From NCBI GenBank assembly GCA_021787365.1, contig JAJYMB010000135.1, positions 1-64,000 on the forward strand: a stretch of DNA of 64,000 nucleotides. Direction: 5' to 3'. Shown here piece after piece: positions 1 through 8,713 of the stretch. The notes beneath the pieces are model-generated. The model searched no databases and had not been told where the DNA came from. It saw only the letters and a list, made by a program, of their open reading frames with translations. Position 1 is the first letter of the stretch. The number at the start of each line of letters is the position of its first letter. This stretch comes from Actinomycetes bacterium. GTDB lineage: Bacteria; Actinomycetota; Acidimicrobiia; Acidimicrobiales; Palsa-688. Position numbers and translations under genes: made by a program.

Positions 1-77
1 CTTGCCACCAGACGGGTGCCTTTCGCTCGGGATACCGGAGTGTTTCCTGACACCATTTTCCCAAGCGGGAGGCACCT

Positions 78-368
78 TTGTCACGTATTCGAACCTACGT
101 TCGCGCCGTTACCTGCGGATCCAGGTCAGAGCACAACACGCTCGTCGTGATGACAGTCGTGGCCGCCATTTTCGTGCCCTTCGTGCTCCTCTACCAGGGC
201 TGGACGTACTGGGTGTTCCGCCGGCGCCTGACCCGGCCCCCAGAGGCGCGGGCAGCACGCCCGGCCGCGGGCGCGGGCGGCCCGGCCCGCGCGGCCGCGG
301 TCACGCCGGCGGGGAACGGGAGCGAGACCATTGCCACCGGGAGCCAGCCCACGGCCCAGCACGCCTGA
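78..368 (+). CDS. cydB: Cytochrome bd oxidase subunit II, C-terminal fragment
   Basis: The segment from about residue 18 to 52 (HNTLVVMTVVAAIF, then LLYQGWTYWVFRRRL) matches the last transmembrane helix and tail of CydB, the quinol oxidase subunit of the cytoplasmic membrane. It is followed by a low-complexity Ala/Gly/Pro tail. Upstream of HNTL the frame is not recognisable as CydB and is closed by a stop codon at 48-50, so this is either the end of a frameshifted gene or a gene whose preceding part is damaged. The bases before 78 gave no recognisable CydB in any frame. The stop codon lies one base before the ATG chosen for cydD, which fits the usual cydABDC order. Confidence 0.6.
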   Translation: MSRIRTYVRAVTCGSRSEHNTLVVMTVVAAIFVPFVLLYQGWTYWVFRRRLTRPPEARAARPAAGAGGPARAAAVTPAGNGSETIATGSQPTAQHA

Positions 369-369
369 G

Positions 370-2445
370 ATGGCCGGGGCGGCCGGTGGGCTCGGCGGGG
401 GCGAAATGGCCGGCGGGGCGGGCGGCGGGGCGGGCGGCGGGGCGGGCGGCGGGGCGCTTTCGCTACCTCTTGGCAGGCGTCCGTTCGACCACCGCCTCGT
501 GCGCCTCCCGGCCGTCCGCCTTTCCCTCGCAGCTTCGGTGGCACTTGGCGTCCTGTCCACCGCCGGCGTGGTGGCCCAAGCGCTCGGGCTCGCCCACCTA
601 CTGGCGGGAGCCATGCCTGGAGCGCCAGCCGGCACCGGGCTTCGCTCCCAGTGGTTCGCGCTGCTCGGAGCAGGCTTCGCTGTCCGCGCCCTGGGCGCAC
701 TGGCCGGTGAAGTCGTTGCCGCCTTGGGCTCTTCGGCAGCCAAAGCCGAACTGCGCTCTCGGCTCGTCACTGCCGCTGTCTTCCCGCGAACGGTGCGCCC
801 CGCCCGCCGAGAGGGGCCGGGAAGCCTGGCCACGCTCGCCGGGCCTGGCCTGGACGCCCTCGACGTCTACATTGGGCGCTGCCTACCCGACTTCGTGCTG
901 GCGGCGGCAGCGCCAGCGGCGTTGCTCGTGGCAGTCGGCATCATCGACTGGGTCTCGGCCCTCATCGCGCTGGCCGTGCTGGCCCTCTTCCCCGTCTTCG
1001 GGGCCCTTGTCGGGCGGGCGAGCCTCACGCTCGGCGCCAACCGCTGGCGCCGGGTGGAAGAGCTTGGGGCCTACGTGGCGGACGTGTTCGAGGGCATGCC
1101 TGTGCTCCGGGCTTTCGGGCGGAGTACGGCCCAGCGTGACCGCATCGCCAAGCTCAACGAGGCGATCGCACGCTCGAGCACCAAGGCCCTGCGAGTGGCC
1201 TTCCTCTCGGCCCTCGTGCTCGACGAATTGGGTTCCCTCTCGGTGGCGCTGGTGGCGGTGCCGCTCGGCCTGCGCCTCCTCTCGGGCGGCGTGAGCTTGC
1301 CCGCCGCCTTGGCCGTGCTCGCCGTGTCGCCGGAGATCTTCGCCCCGCTTCGGAGGGCGAGCGCCGAGTTCCACGAGAGCACCGAGGGCCTGGCGGCCGC
1401 GGCGAGGGCCCTGGAGGCGGCCGGGGAGGCTGAAGGAGCACTGAGGCGATATCCGATGGTGCGCAAGGGAGGCCCGAACGGGCAGAAAGTGGGCCCGACT
1501 GGGGACGAAAGCAGTCCCGTCGGGCACGAAAGGGGCCCGACCGCGCAAAAAACTGACCGATGTGATCTGGCACAAGGCGCATCGGTCAGAAAAGAGGCCG
1601 TTTTCGCGCAGAAAACCGATGAATGCGCCGTTGCGCCAACCACATCAGCCGGTTTTTCGTCCGCTATCCGCCAGCGGGCGAGCATGAAGGCCGCTGCCGG
1701 CGCCGGCCCCGGCGCGCCCCACCAGGAACACCCCGCGCCCGACCCCCGCTCGGTACCCGTTGTGCTGCGCTCGGTCAGCGTCGTGCTGCCCGGACGTGCC
1801 ACCCCTCTACTGGATGAGGCCAACCTCACGATCGAACCGGGCGAGACGGTGGCGCTCGTGGGCCCGAGCGGGTCGGGCAAGTCGACGATCATCTCGCTCC
1901 TCGCTGGCTTCCTCACGCCGTCGGAGGGGTCAGTGACCGCCGGCGGAGTTGACCTGCGAGAACTGGGCCCCCGCTACTGGCGCCGCCTCGTCACGCGTCT
2001 CCCGGAGCACCCCACCCTCCTCTCGGCGACACTGGCCGCCAACCTCCGCCTCGCCGCGCCAAATGCGAGCGACAGAGAGCTCCTCTCGGCATTGGCGCAA
2101 GCCGGGGCGCCGGCTCTGGCCCTCAGCCTGCCAGGCGGGCTCGAAGCTCGCCTCGGCGAGGGGGGCCGGCGCCTATCTGCCGGCGAGCTCCAGCGGGTCG
2201 CCCTGGCCCGCGTGCTGCTCCGGCCGGCGTCGCTCTACCTCCTCGACGAGCCCACGGTCCACCTGGACGAGGCGAGCGAGCAAGAGGCCCTCGCCGGCCT
2301 GCAAAAGGCGATCGGCGGCGCCAGCGCGCTCATCGTTTCCCACCGCCCAGCCGTTGCCTTGGCCGCGGACAGGGTGGTCTCCCTGCGAGGGGGAAGGCTT
2401 ATCGAGCTCACGAGGGCAGACATGCCCATGGCGGTGCCCGCATGA
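370..2445 (+). CDS. cydD: CydD, thiol reductant ABC exporter subunit
   Basis: Fused membrane and ATPase half-transporter that pairs with CydC to export cysteine/glutathione to the outside of the membrane for cytochrome bd assembly. Six-helix exporter domain at about residues 30-350; NBD with Walker A GPSGSGKST, signature LSAGELQRVALAR, Walker B LYLLDEP and a switch His (VSHRP). I chose the ATG at 370, just after the cydB stop; a TTG at 331 would add 13 unlikely residues. The N-terminus is a Gly/Ala run made by a 12-bp DNA repeat. The linker between membrane domain and NBD is about 100 residues, far longer than usual, and contains repeated AQKTD and GPTG-like blocks with an inverted repeat in the DNA. 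The stop overlaps the cydC start (ATGA). Confidence 0.88.
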   Translation: MAGAAGGLGGGEMAGGAGGGAGGGAGGGALSLPLGRRPFDHRLVRLPAVRLSLAASVALGVLSTAGVVAQALGLAHLLAGAMPGAPAGTGLRSQWFALLGAGFAVRALGALAGEVVAALGSSAAKAELRSRLVTAAVFPRTVRPARREGPGSLATLAGPGLDALDVYIGRCLPDFVLAAAAPAALLVAVGIIDWVSALIALAVLALFPVFGALVGRASLTLGANRWRRVEELGAYVADVFEGMPVLRAFGRSTAQRDRIAKLNEAIARSSTKALRVAFLSALVLDELGSLSVALVAVPLGLRLLSGGVSLPAALAVLAVSPEIFAPLRRASAEFHESTEGLAAAARALEAAGEAEGALRRYPMVRKGGPNGQKVGPTGDESSPVGHERGPTAQKTDRCDLAQGASVRKEAVFAQKTDECAVAPTTSAGFSSAIRQRASMKAAAGAGPGAPHQEHPAPDPRSVPVVLRSVSVVLPGRATPLLDEANLTIEPGETVALVGPSGSGKSTIISLLAGFLTPSEGSVTAGGVDLRELGPRYWRRLVTRLPEHPTLLSATLAANLRLAAPNASDRELLSALAQAGAPALALSLPGGLEARLGEGGRRLSAGELQRVALARVLLRPASLYLLDEPTVHLDEASEQEALAGLQKAIGGASALIVSHRPAVALAADRVVSLRGGRLIELTRADMPMAVPA
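412..456 (+). repeat. 12-bp GC tandem repeat in the cydD 5' end
   Basis: About 3.7 copies of the unit GGCGGGGCGGGC encode a Gly-Gly-Ala-Gly run just before the first membrane helix of CydD. It is unlikely to be structural and may vary between strains. Confidence 0.7.
1553..1589. repeat. Inverted repeat inside the cydD linker
   Basis: CTGACCGATG at 1553-1562 is exactly repeated in inverse as CATCGGTCAG at 1580-1589 with a 17-base loop. A partial direct copy (GCGCAGAAAACCGATG) follows at about 1606-1621, and CCGGTTTT near 1648 pairs with it imperfectly. This lies in the extra linker between the membrane and ATPase domains of CydD, and it looks like a small repeat element captured in frame. Confidence 0.6.
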
Positions 2446-4149
2446 ACACACGCCAGCTCTGGCCCGCCGCCTTACCCGGGACCCTCTCCGCCGTCTCGGG
2501 GATCGGCCTCTTGGCCACCTCGGGCTGGCTGATCACCCGCGCTTCCGAGCGCCCCCCCGGTCCTCAGCCTGTGCGTGGCGATCGGAGCGGTACAAGCGTT
2601 CTCGCTCGGGCGGGGGATATTTCGTTACCTCCAGCGTCTCGGTGTGCACGGCCTGTCCCTCGAGGTGCTCGGCAAGCTCAGGATGCGGCTGTTCGACCTG
2701 CTCGAACCGAGAGTGCCAGGAGCGATAGGCCGGGGGGCGGCTCTGGCTGGCCTGGTGTCCGACGCCGATGCCGTGGCGCAGGGGTTCGCGAAGCAACTTG
2801 GCGCTTGGGTGGACGTCGTCTCCAGCGCACTGGCGGGCACGCTCCTCGCAGTCCTCGTGGAACCCCGTCTCGGGCTGCTGGTCCTCGCTGGGGCACTGGC
2901 GGTGGTGGTGGCCGCATTGGCGCTATCTCGTCTTTCCACCAGAGCCATGGCCAGGGCGGCGGAAGAGCGCGCCGCGCTCGCCAGAGTCATCACAGAAACC
3001 GTGAGCTCTGCACGCGAGTTCGTCGCTTACGAGCGGGAGGACCTCCTTCACGAACGGTTGGCCGAGGCGCACCGGCGCTCGCGCTCGGTGGCGTTGCGAG
3101 CCGCCCTCGCGACCGGGCTCGCCAAAGCGTCGGCCACCGCGGTCGCCGGTGGCGCCCTGGCTGCTGTCCTCGCCGTCGGCCTAGCGGCACGCGAGGCCGG
3201 CCGGCTCTCGGGACCCCTCCTGGCAGTCGTCGCCTTTGCCACCCTGGCCGCCCTGGACCAGTGCTCGGCACTGCCTGCCGCCCTCGAGGGCATTTCTGCG
3301 GGCCGAGCCGCCGCCAGGAGGATCGAAGAGGTTGCGTCCCTCCCAGCGGTCTCCGAGCCGGCACTGGGCGAAGCGCCGGCACTGGGCGAAGCGCCGGCAC
3401 TGGGCGAAGCGCCGGCACTGGCCGTGACGGGTGCCGCGCCGGATAAGGCGGCAGCCCCGGGCCCGGAGGCGGTCCTAGGCACCGCTGCACTGGAGAGGGC
3501 ATCCGTGGCGCTGGCCGGCGGCACCGCCGGCCTGAAGGAGGTCTCGCTGCGGCTGGACGCCGGGGGGCGGCTGGCAATCTGCGGCGCAAGCGGCGCCGGC
3601 AAGACCACAGCGATAAACGCCCTCCTGCACTTCGTCGACTGCTCGTCAGGGCGGGCGACGCTCGGAGGCGCCGATGTCAAGGACCTTACGCGGGCGGGGA
3701 TCGCCCGGCTCGCCGCCTGGCTCCCGGACGAAACCCACGTGTTCGCAGCCAGCCTCGCCGACAACCTCCGCATCGCCTGTCCCGGTGCCACCGACGAGGA
3801 CTGCGCCGGCGCTCTCCGGAGCGCCGGGCTCGCTGACTGGCTGGCGTCGCTCCCAGACGGGCTCGCCACCCGGTTGGGGGCCGGCGGGAGGCCCCTCTCA
3901 GGCGGTGAACGTCAGCGGCTCGGTATGGCGCGAGCGCTCCTCGGCGGGGGTTCGGTCCTCCTGCTCGACGAACCCACGGCCCGGTTGGACCCTGCCACGA
4001 AGGACCAAGTGCTTTCGGGGCTGCTCCGGGCCGCCCAAGGTCGCTCGCTCATCGTGGTTACCCATGAGCCCGCCGTCGAAGACATGGTGGACGAAGTACT
4101 AGAGCTCGCCGGCGGACGGGTCGTTGCGTGCCGCCCCGGGCAAGCGTGA
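2442..4149 (+). pseudogene. cydC: CydC, thiol reductant ABC exporter subunit, frameshifted
   Basis: Partner of CydD. The start overlaps the cydD stop. The first 36 codons (GIGLLATSGWLITRASERPP) are in one frame and the rest, from VLSLCVAIGAVQAFSLGRG onward, is in another. Removing one C from the seven-C run at 2552-2558 restores a continuous CydC: membrane domain, then NBD with Walker A GASGAGKTT, signature LSGGERQRLGMARAL and Walker B LLLDEP. The gene is otherwise intact to its stop, so a sequencing error or slippage-type variation is more likely than old decay. Three exact 18-bp repeats at 3359-3420 encode ALGEAP blocks in the linker between the two domains. Confidence 0.85.
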
Positions 4150-4195
4150 CCGCCTGGACACCAAACGACGGGCTGTTGCCCGCCGCCCCCGAGCA

Positions 4196-4771
4196 TTACT
4201 GCCCGCGCCCTGGAGCGCGGTGCTGTGACGCCTCTCGCAAGGCGGAGTCTATGCTGTTCACCCACTCGGCCAAGCCGTAGCCGCTCGCCTGGGCGCTGCC
4301 GGAAAGCTCTAGTTCCAACGGCACGAGCACGTCGCGCTGGAGCGCTGCCAGCGACCCGTAGCGAGCCGCGCTCTCCAATACCTCGCCGGCGAGGAAGGCG
4401 CGCGCCCGGCGCCACCTCTCCCCGCTGGCGCCACCCGGTGGCCGCGTCCCCTCGGACTCGGTCCGCAGCTCCGCCTCCGTCCCGTGAGCAAGCCGATTGG
4501 TCCACACCCAGGCGGGTGCATAGCCCAACTCGTCTTCCCATCGCTCGGCGAGGCCTCCTCGGAGGAGTGCGGCGGCGTCCGCGACTACCACCTGCCCCTC
4601 CCGGTGCCAGCGACGCCCGCCCAACCTTGCTCGCACCGCCTCCACCAGCCGCACGCGCCAACCACGGCGGCGTCTCTCCTCCGAGCGCGCCACCCTCGAC
4701 CGCTCCTGCCCGCCCTCCGGGCTCGCGTCCTGCCACCACCCGGGCCAAATAGGCCACCGCAAGGGCCACAT
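4196..4771 (-). CDS. Unknown protein with WVWxNRLAH and LVPLELEL motifs
   Basis: I do not recognise this 191-residue protein. The conserved core is in two blocks: ADAAALLRGGLAE then WVWTNRLAHG (about residues 62-97), and RWRRARAFLAGEVLE with LQRDVLVPLELELS (about 122-157). Both blocks recur in the protein at 11237-12565, and the second recurs in the truncated gene at the right end of the window, so this is a paralogous family. No signal peptide or clear helix is seen; the N-terminus is Trp/Arg rich and the true start may be further in. It is divergent from the adenosine-specific kinase gene, with the inverted pair GTACCCT/AGGGTAC (4781-4812) between them. Confidence 0.6.
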   Translation of the reverse strand: MWPLRWPIWPGWWQDASPEGGQERSRVARSEERRRRGWRVRLVEAVRARLGGRRWHREGQVVVADAAALLRGGLAERWEDELGYAPAWVWTNRLAHGTEAELRTESEGTRPPGGASGERWRRARAFLAGEVLESAARYGSLAALQRDVLVPLELELSGSAQASGYGLAEWVNSIDSALREASQHRAPGRGQ

Positions 4772-4780
4772 ATCAAATGT

Positions 4781-4812
4781 GTACCCTTATAGAGGCCCGA
4801 TGCGTAGGGTAC
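4781..4812. promoter_or_regulatory. Inverted repeat in a divergent promoter region
   Basis: GTACCCT (4781-4787) and AGGGTAC (4806-4812) form a perfect 7-bp inverted repeat with an 18-base spacer between the two divergent genes. It is a plausible operator; no factor is known. Confidence 0.35.
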
Positions 4813-4867
4813 TTGGTCCCCTTCAGCCTGAGGCGCGGGTCGAGCCCGGGCCTGACGTCGCGCGAAC

Positions 4868-5359
4868 ATGACTGGCATGGACCTCCTCGTAGTACCGGTA
4901 GACAACCCCGAAGGGCTCAACGTCATCTTGGGCCAGAGCCACTTCATCAAGACCGTCGAAGACCTGCACGAGGCGCTCGTCGGGGCCAGCCCTCGGATCC
5001 GCTTCGGGATCGCCTTCTGCGAGGCCTCGGGACCAAGGCTCGTGCGCTGCTCGGGCAATGACGACGGCCTGGTCAAACTGGCGGCCGACAATGCCCTTCG
5101 GGTCGGGGCGGGGCACTGCTTCGTCGTGTTCCTGCGCGAGGCGTTCCCGGTGAACGTCCTCAACGCCATCAAACAAGTCCCCGAAGTCTGCCGAATCTTC
5201 TGCGCGACCTCCAACCCGCTCTCGGTGGTGGTCGCGGCCGGCGAGGAGGCACGCGCCGTCCTTGGGGTGTTCGACGGCTCCTCTCCGCTCGGCCTCGAAA
5301 CCGACGCTGACGTCGCCGAGCGCAAAGCCCTTCTGCGCTCGATCGGCTACAAGCTCTGA
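4868..5359 (+). CDS. Adenosine-specific kinase family protein (DUF355)
   Basis: The 163-residue protein matches the whole length of the small adenosine-specific kinase family (PF04008), known mainly from archaea and thermophiles. It has the family landmarks NPEGLN, ILGQSHFIKTVEDL, FGIAFCEASGPRLVR, VLNAIKQVPEVCRI and the terminal LLRSIGYKL. Members are small cytosolic proteins that bind adenosine or AMP; the physiological reaction is poorly settled. The ATG at 4868 is followed six bases later by a second ATG. The last 13 bases overlap the convergent small winged-helix gene, so the two transcripts run into each other. Confidence 0.85.
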   Translation: MTGMDLLVVPVDNPEGLNVILGQSHFIKTVEDLHEALVGASPRIRFGIAFCEASGPRLVRCSGNDDGLVKLAADNALRVGAGHCFVVFLREAFPVNVLNAIKQVPEVCRIFCATSNPLSVVVAAGEEARAVLGVFDGSSPLGLETDADVAERKALLRSIGYKL

Positions 5360-5556
5360 GCGCCGGTCGCGACGAAGCGCTCGCCCTGCTGGCTCACCAA
5401 GTCGGCTGCCACAAGCTCACGTAGGCCGCTACGCACCCGGAACAAAGCGAGACCGGTCACCGAAGCGACGTCCTCCTCCGTGGCGGGGCGCTCGAGCGCC
5501 GCGAGCATCGCCCGCCCCGAGGCGCTGAGCGTGCCGTCGGCGTTGAGGCACGCCAT
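5347..5556 (-). CDS. Small winged-helix-like protein coupled to peroxiredoxin
   Basis: 69 residues (MACLNADGTLSASGRAML, then LERPATEEDVASVTGL and FRVRSGLRELVAADLV), with the helix pattern of a small winged-helix DNA-binding domain. The ATG overlaps the TGA of the upstream peroxiredoxin gene by one base, so it is probably translated by coupling and belongs to the same transcript. It could be a regulator of the peroxidase operon or a redox-linked accessory protein. There is no cysteine apart from the one near the N-terminus. The stop overlaps the convergent adenosine-kinase gene. Confidence 0.6.
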   Translation of the reverse strand: MACLNADGTLSASGRAMLAALERPATEEDVASVTGLALFRVRSGLRELVAADLVSQQGERFVATGAQSL

Positions 5557-6239
5557 CAGACCTCGAGCGACTTCTTGGTCAAGTACCAGTCGACCGACTC
5601 GTAACCTTCGGTTTTCTTGATGAAATCCTCGGAGGTACGCTCTTCGGCCAGTTCGACCGTGTTGGGGGTGGGGATGATGACCTTGTCGCCGGGGCGCCAG
5701 TTGGCCGGCGTGGCCACCTTGTTCGCGTCGGAAACCTGAAGGGCGTCCACCAAGCGCACGATCTCGTCCATGTTGCGCCCCGTGCTGAGCGGGTAGTAGA
5801 TCATCGCCCGGAGCACGCCCTCGGGGTCGATCACGAACACGCAACGGGACGCCTCGGTTTTGGACTCCCCCGGCATCAGCATCCCGTACGCCGTAGCCAC
5901 CTTCTTGTCCAGGTCGGCAATGACGGGGAACGGGATGTGCGTACCGGTCTTGTCTTCGATGTTGCGCACCCAGGCGATGTGTGAGTAGACACTGTCGACC
6001 GAGAGCCCGAGCAGCTCGGTGTGGCGCTCCTGAAGTTTTTGGTAGATACCGGCGAACCCGATGAACTCGGTGGTGCAGACAGGCGTGAAATCCGCCGGGT
6101 GGGAGAACAGCACGAGCCAGCTCCCCCTGAAGTCGCTCAGCCGTACCGTCCCCTGCGTAGTCACCGCCTCGAAGTCCGGTGCGGGCTCACCGAGACGTGG
6201 CAGGCCTCGGGCTACTGGGGCTTCTTCTACCGTTGTCAT
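5556..6239 (-). CDS. 1-Cys peroxiredoxin (Prx6 type)
   Basis: Thiol peroxidase that reduces H2O2 and organic peroxides in the cytosol. The peroxidatic motif PVCTTEF is present (Cys at about residue 55), preceded by FSHPADFTP. No resolving cysteine is seen in the C-terminal region, as in Prx6-type enzymes; the long C-terminal extension with NWRPGDKVIIP and WYLTKKS is typical. It is followed by the small winged-helix gene with a one-base overlap. A DosR-like half-palindrome (AGGGCCGAAAGTCC, 6303-6316) and a GGTACC repeat lie in the 160 bases upstream, which also separate it from ahpD. Confidence 0.9.
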   Translation of the reverse strand: MTTVEEAPVARGLPRLGEPAPDFEAVTTQGTVRLSDFRGSWLVLFSHPADFTPVCTTEFIGFAGIYQKLQERHTELLGLSVDSVYSHIAWVRNIEDKTGTHIPFPVIADLDKKVATAYGMLMPGESKTEASRCVFVIDPEGVLRAMIYYPLSTGRNMDEIVRLVDALQVSDANKVATPANWRPGDKVIIPTPNTVELAEERTSEDFIKKTEGYESVDWYLTKKSLEV

Positions 6240-6402
6240 GGCAATTCCTCTCTATCTCTCGTCGGTCAACGCCACGCTTAGCGCTCGGTACCCGGTACCG
6301 CTAGGGCCGAAAGTCCATAGCAACTTCGGCTCCGGCGAAAAAGGCCGGGCGCGGCCAGGAAAGGGCGCGCCCAAGCCAGGAGCTTCGCTAGCCCGACCGG
6401 CG

Positions 6403-6951
6403 TCACACGCCGGTGAGGGCCTCTTCGGAAGCCAACGTCGCGCAGGCCGCGTGGACGACCGCCGCAATGCGAAGGCCCTCGTGGATCTGGGTGGTGCTCA
6501 TGCCGGCCGAACGCAGTTCCCTCTCATGCGCAGCCAAACAGGAACCACAGCCGTTCACGGCCGACACCACGACGCACCACAGCTCGAAGTCGGCCTTCTC
6601 TACGCCTTGCCGGGTGGCGATGACGTTCATCCTGAGCCGCGCCGGAATGTCCGCGTACTCGCCCGCTCCGGCGTCCGCGAGCAGGTGCTTGGCCCGGTAG
6701 TAGATGTTGTTCATGGCCATGACCGCTGCGGCCGCCTTGGCACCAGCAAACGCGGCATCGCTCAACCTGCGGCGCCCCTCCTCGACGAGCTCAGCGCTCC
6801 CCTCGCCCGCCGGCGAGGCGAGCGCGACCGCCACCACCGCACCCCAGAGCTGCTGCTCGCTGAGCGGCGACGCGTTTATGAGCCCGCCGAGGTTGAGCTT
6901 GATGTCTCGCGCGTACTCGGGCAGTGCTTCCTTCACCGTGTCGAGCCCCAA
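6403..6951 (-). CDS. ahpD: Alkyl hydroperoxide reductase AhpD
   Basis: The 182-residue AhpD-like carboxymuconolactone-fold protein reduces AhpC in actinobacteria through a CxxC pair. The active site NGCGSCLAAHE is at about residues 132-142, with the conserved Glu and His. The N-terminal DTVKEALPEYARDIKLNL and MNNIYYR segments are typical of AhpD. It starts three bases after the ahpC stop, so the two are cotranscribed, and together they form the peroxidase/reductase couple under OxyR control. Confidence 0.93.
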   Translation of the reverse strand: MGLDTVKEALPEYARDIKLNLGGLINASPLSEQQLWGAVVAVALASPAGEGSAELVEEGRRRLSDAAFAGAKAAAAVMAMNNIYYRAKHLLADAGAGEYADIPARLRMNVIATRQGVEKADFELWCVVVSAVNGCGSCLAAHERELRSAGMSTTQIHEGLRIAAVVHAACATLASEEALTGV

Positions 6952-6954
6952 TTC

Positions 6955-7536
6955 CTAGGCCCCCACGCCCATGAGCTCGCCCGGGTCCAGCGTGGCCTCG
7001 CCCGGACGCCAGTTGCAGGCACAGAGCTCGTCGGTCTGGAGCGCGTCGAGGACCCTCAGCACCTCGGCCACATTGCGCCCGACCGAGCCCGCCGTCACCA
7101 TCACGAACTGCACGACACCATTAGGGTCGACCAGGAAGGTCGCCCGCTGCGCCACCCCGTCCTCCCCGAGGGTACCTGCGGCCTCCGACAGCTCCCGGCG
7201 GGTGTCGGACAGCATGGGGAAGGGGACCTCTCGCAGGTCCGCGTGGTCCTTGCGCCAGGCAAAGTGCACGTACTCGCTGTCCACCGACACGCCCAGCACT
7301 TGCGCGTCGCGATCGGTGAACTCCCGGTTCTGCCTCGCGAACTCGGCGATCTCGGTCGGGCAGACGAAAGTGAAGTCCTTGGGCCAGAAGAAGACCACCC
7401 GCCACTTCCCCTCGTGTGACTTGGGCGTAATGGTGACGAAGTAGTCCTCCGGGGACTTTGCGTCCACCTTGGCCAAGTCGCCTGGGACCAACGCAGTTAG
7501 TTCGTAGTCGGGGAACCGGTCGCCAACGGTCAGCAT
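6955..7536 (-). CDS. ahpC: Alkyl hydroperoxide reductase AhpC, 2-Cys peroxiredoxin
   Basis: 193 residues. The peroxidatic Cys lies in DFTFVCPTE (about residue 59) and the resolving Cys in ELCACNW (about 172-174), the double-Cys pattern of mycobacterial AhpC that hands electrons to AhpD. It reduces peroxides and peroxynitrite in the cytosol. It is divergent from oxyR; the start is 81 bases from the OxyR operator. It is the first gene of ahpCD, possibly reading on into the Prx6-type gene. Confidence 0.95.
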   Translation of the reverse strand: MLTVGDRFPDYELTALVPGDLAKVDAKSPEDYFVTITPKSHEGKWRVVFFWPKDFTFVCPTEIAEFARQNREFTDRDAQVLGVSVDSEYVHFAWRKDHADLREVPFPMLSDTRRELSEAAGTLGEDGVAQRATFLVDPNGVVQFVMVTAGSVGRNVAEVLRVLDALQTDELCACNWRPGEATLDPGELMGVGA

Positions 7537-7617
7537 CGTGAGATTGTCCTCCTTGTGAATGGGTTCTCATGCAGACTACCCGGGCTCGGCCCGGTGCCGC
7601 GCGGACTTACAAGAGAT

Positions 7618-7654
7618 ATAGTGTTTGCCTAGTCGATCCATAGAACATCGCTAT
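7618..7654. promoter_or_regulatory. OxyR operator
   Basis: Two ATAG-N7-CTA(T/G) elements lie exactly seven bases apart: ATAG 7618-7621 with CTAG 7629-7632, and ATAG 7640-7643 with CTAT 7651-7654. This is the classical four-half-site OxyR pattern, with one mismatch. It covers the oxyR start codon (autoregulation) and lies upstream of ahpC on the other strand. Confidence 0.85.
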
Positions 7655-8585
7655 GAACGAGAAGACCCGCCAGCCCACCTTGGCCCAGCTCCGGGCGCTT
7701 GTCGCCGTGGCCGACGCCCTGCACTTCGGCGACGCCGCGGCCAGGCTCGGATTGAGCCAGCCGTCGGTTTCGGCCGCCATCGCCGGGCTGGAGGCCAGCC
7801 TCGGCACCGTCCTCCTCGAGCGCAGCACGCGCCGCGTCGTGCTCACGCCCGCCGGCACATCGGCCGCCGCTCACGCCCGCAGCGTCCTTTCGTCCGTGGA
7901 CCGCTTGGTCGGGTCCGCAAAGCACGACGCCCAACCGTTCAGCGGGCCCCTCCGTCTCGGGGTCATCCCCACGGTGGCGCCCTACCTCCTCCCGCTGCTC
8001 CTCCGCACCCTGGTGCGCCGCTTCCCGGCGCTTCGCCCCGACGTGAGAGAGGACCAGACCGCTCGGCTGCTCGCGGACCTCGCCGCCGGCCAACTCGACC
8101 TGCTCCTACTCGCGCTGCCGAGCGGGGGCGACGCCGTCACCGAGTTACCTCTCTACGACGAAGACTTCGTCCTGCTCGTAAACGAAAAGGACCCGCTCGC
8201 CGGCAAGTCGCGCCTCGACCCCGTTGTGCTGCAACACGTCCGGCTATTGCTCCTCGACGAAGGCCACTGCCTGCGGGACCAAGCGCTCGACCTTTGCCGC
8301 CAGGTGGGGGCGACTACCAAGCACCCGGCCCGGGCAACATCGCTCACCACGCTGTCACGGTTGGTGGCAGCCGGCCTCGGGACCACCCTCCTGCCGGCCA
8401 CGGCGGCCGCGGTCGAAGTCCGCCGGGGGCTGGCTACCGCCACATTCCGCCCGCCCGTGCCGGGCAGGCGTCTCGGCCTCGTGCACCGGGAGAGCAGCTA
8501 TCGTGCCGAGGAGTACGCGCAAATCGCCGAACGTTTCCGGTCGGCCCTGCACTCGACGTCGCTGCCGGTGCGGGTGACGAGATAG
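7653..8585 (+). CDS. oxyR: Hydrogen-peroxide-inducible regulator OxyR
   Basis: LysR-type regulator of 310 residues. N-terminal winged HTH (about 8-66: TLAQLRALVAVADALHFGDA, AARLGLSQPSVS) and a C-terminal sensor domain. The redox pair is conserved: Cys206 in EGHCLRDQ and Cys215 in ALDLC, nine residues apart as C199/C208 of E. coli OxyR. The ATG overlaps the last half-site of its own operator, so bound OxyR would cover the translation start region. It is divergent from ahpC. Confidence 0.93.
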   Translation: MNEKTRQPTLAQLRALVAVADALHFGDAAARLGLSQPSVSAAIAGLEASLGTVLLERSTRRVVLTPAGTSAAAHARSVLSSVDRLVGSAKHDAQPFSGPLRLGVIPTVAPYLLPLLLRTLVRRFPALRPDVREDQTARLLADLAAGQLDLLLLALPSGGDAVTELPLYDEDFVLLVNEKDPLAGKSRLDPVVLQHVRLLLLDEGHCLRDQALDLCRQVGATTKHPARATSLTTLSRLVAAGLGTTLLPATAAAVEVRRGLATATFRPPVPGRRLGLVHRESSYRAEEYAQIAERFRSALHSTSLPVRVTR

Positions 8586-8713
8586 TAGCCAGCCTGGGGC
8601 GACCAGCCTGCTCTCCCGCCTCTGGCTTCGGGCAAGCACGGATGGACTGCACGCCTCTAGCTGGGACCGGGCTCCCGGCACCTGCTAGCCGCATGGCACC
8701 AGGGTGGGGCTGG

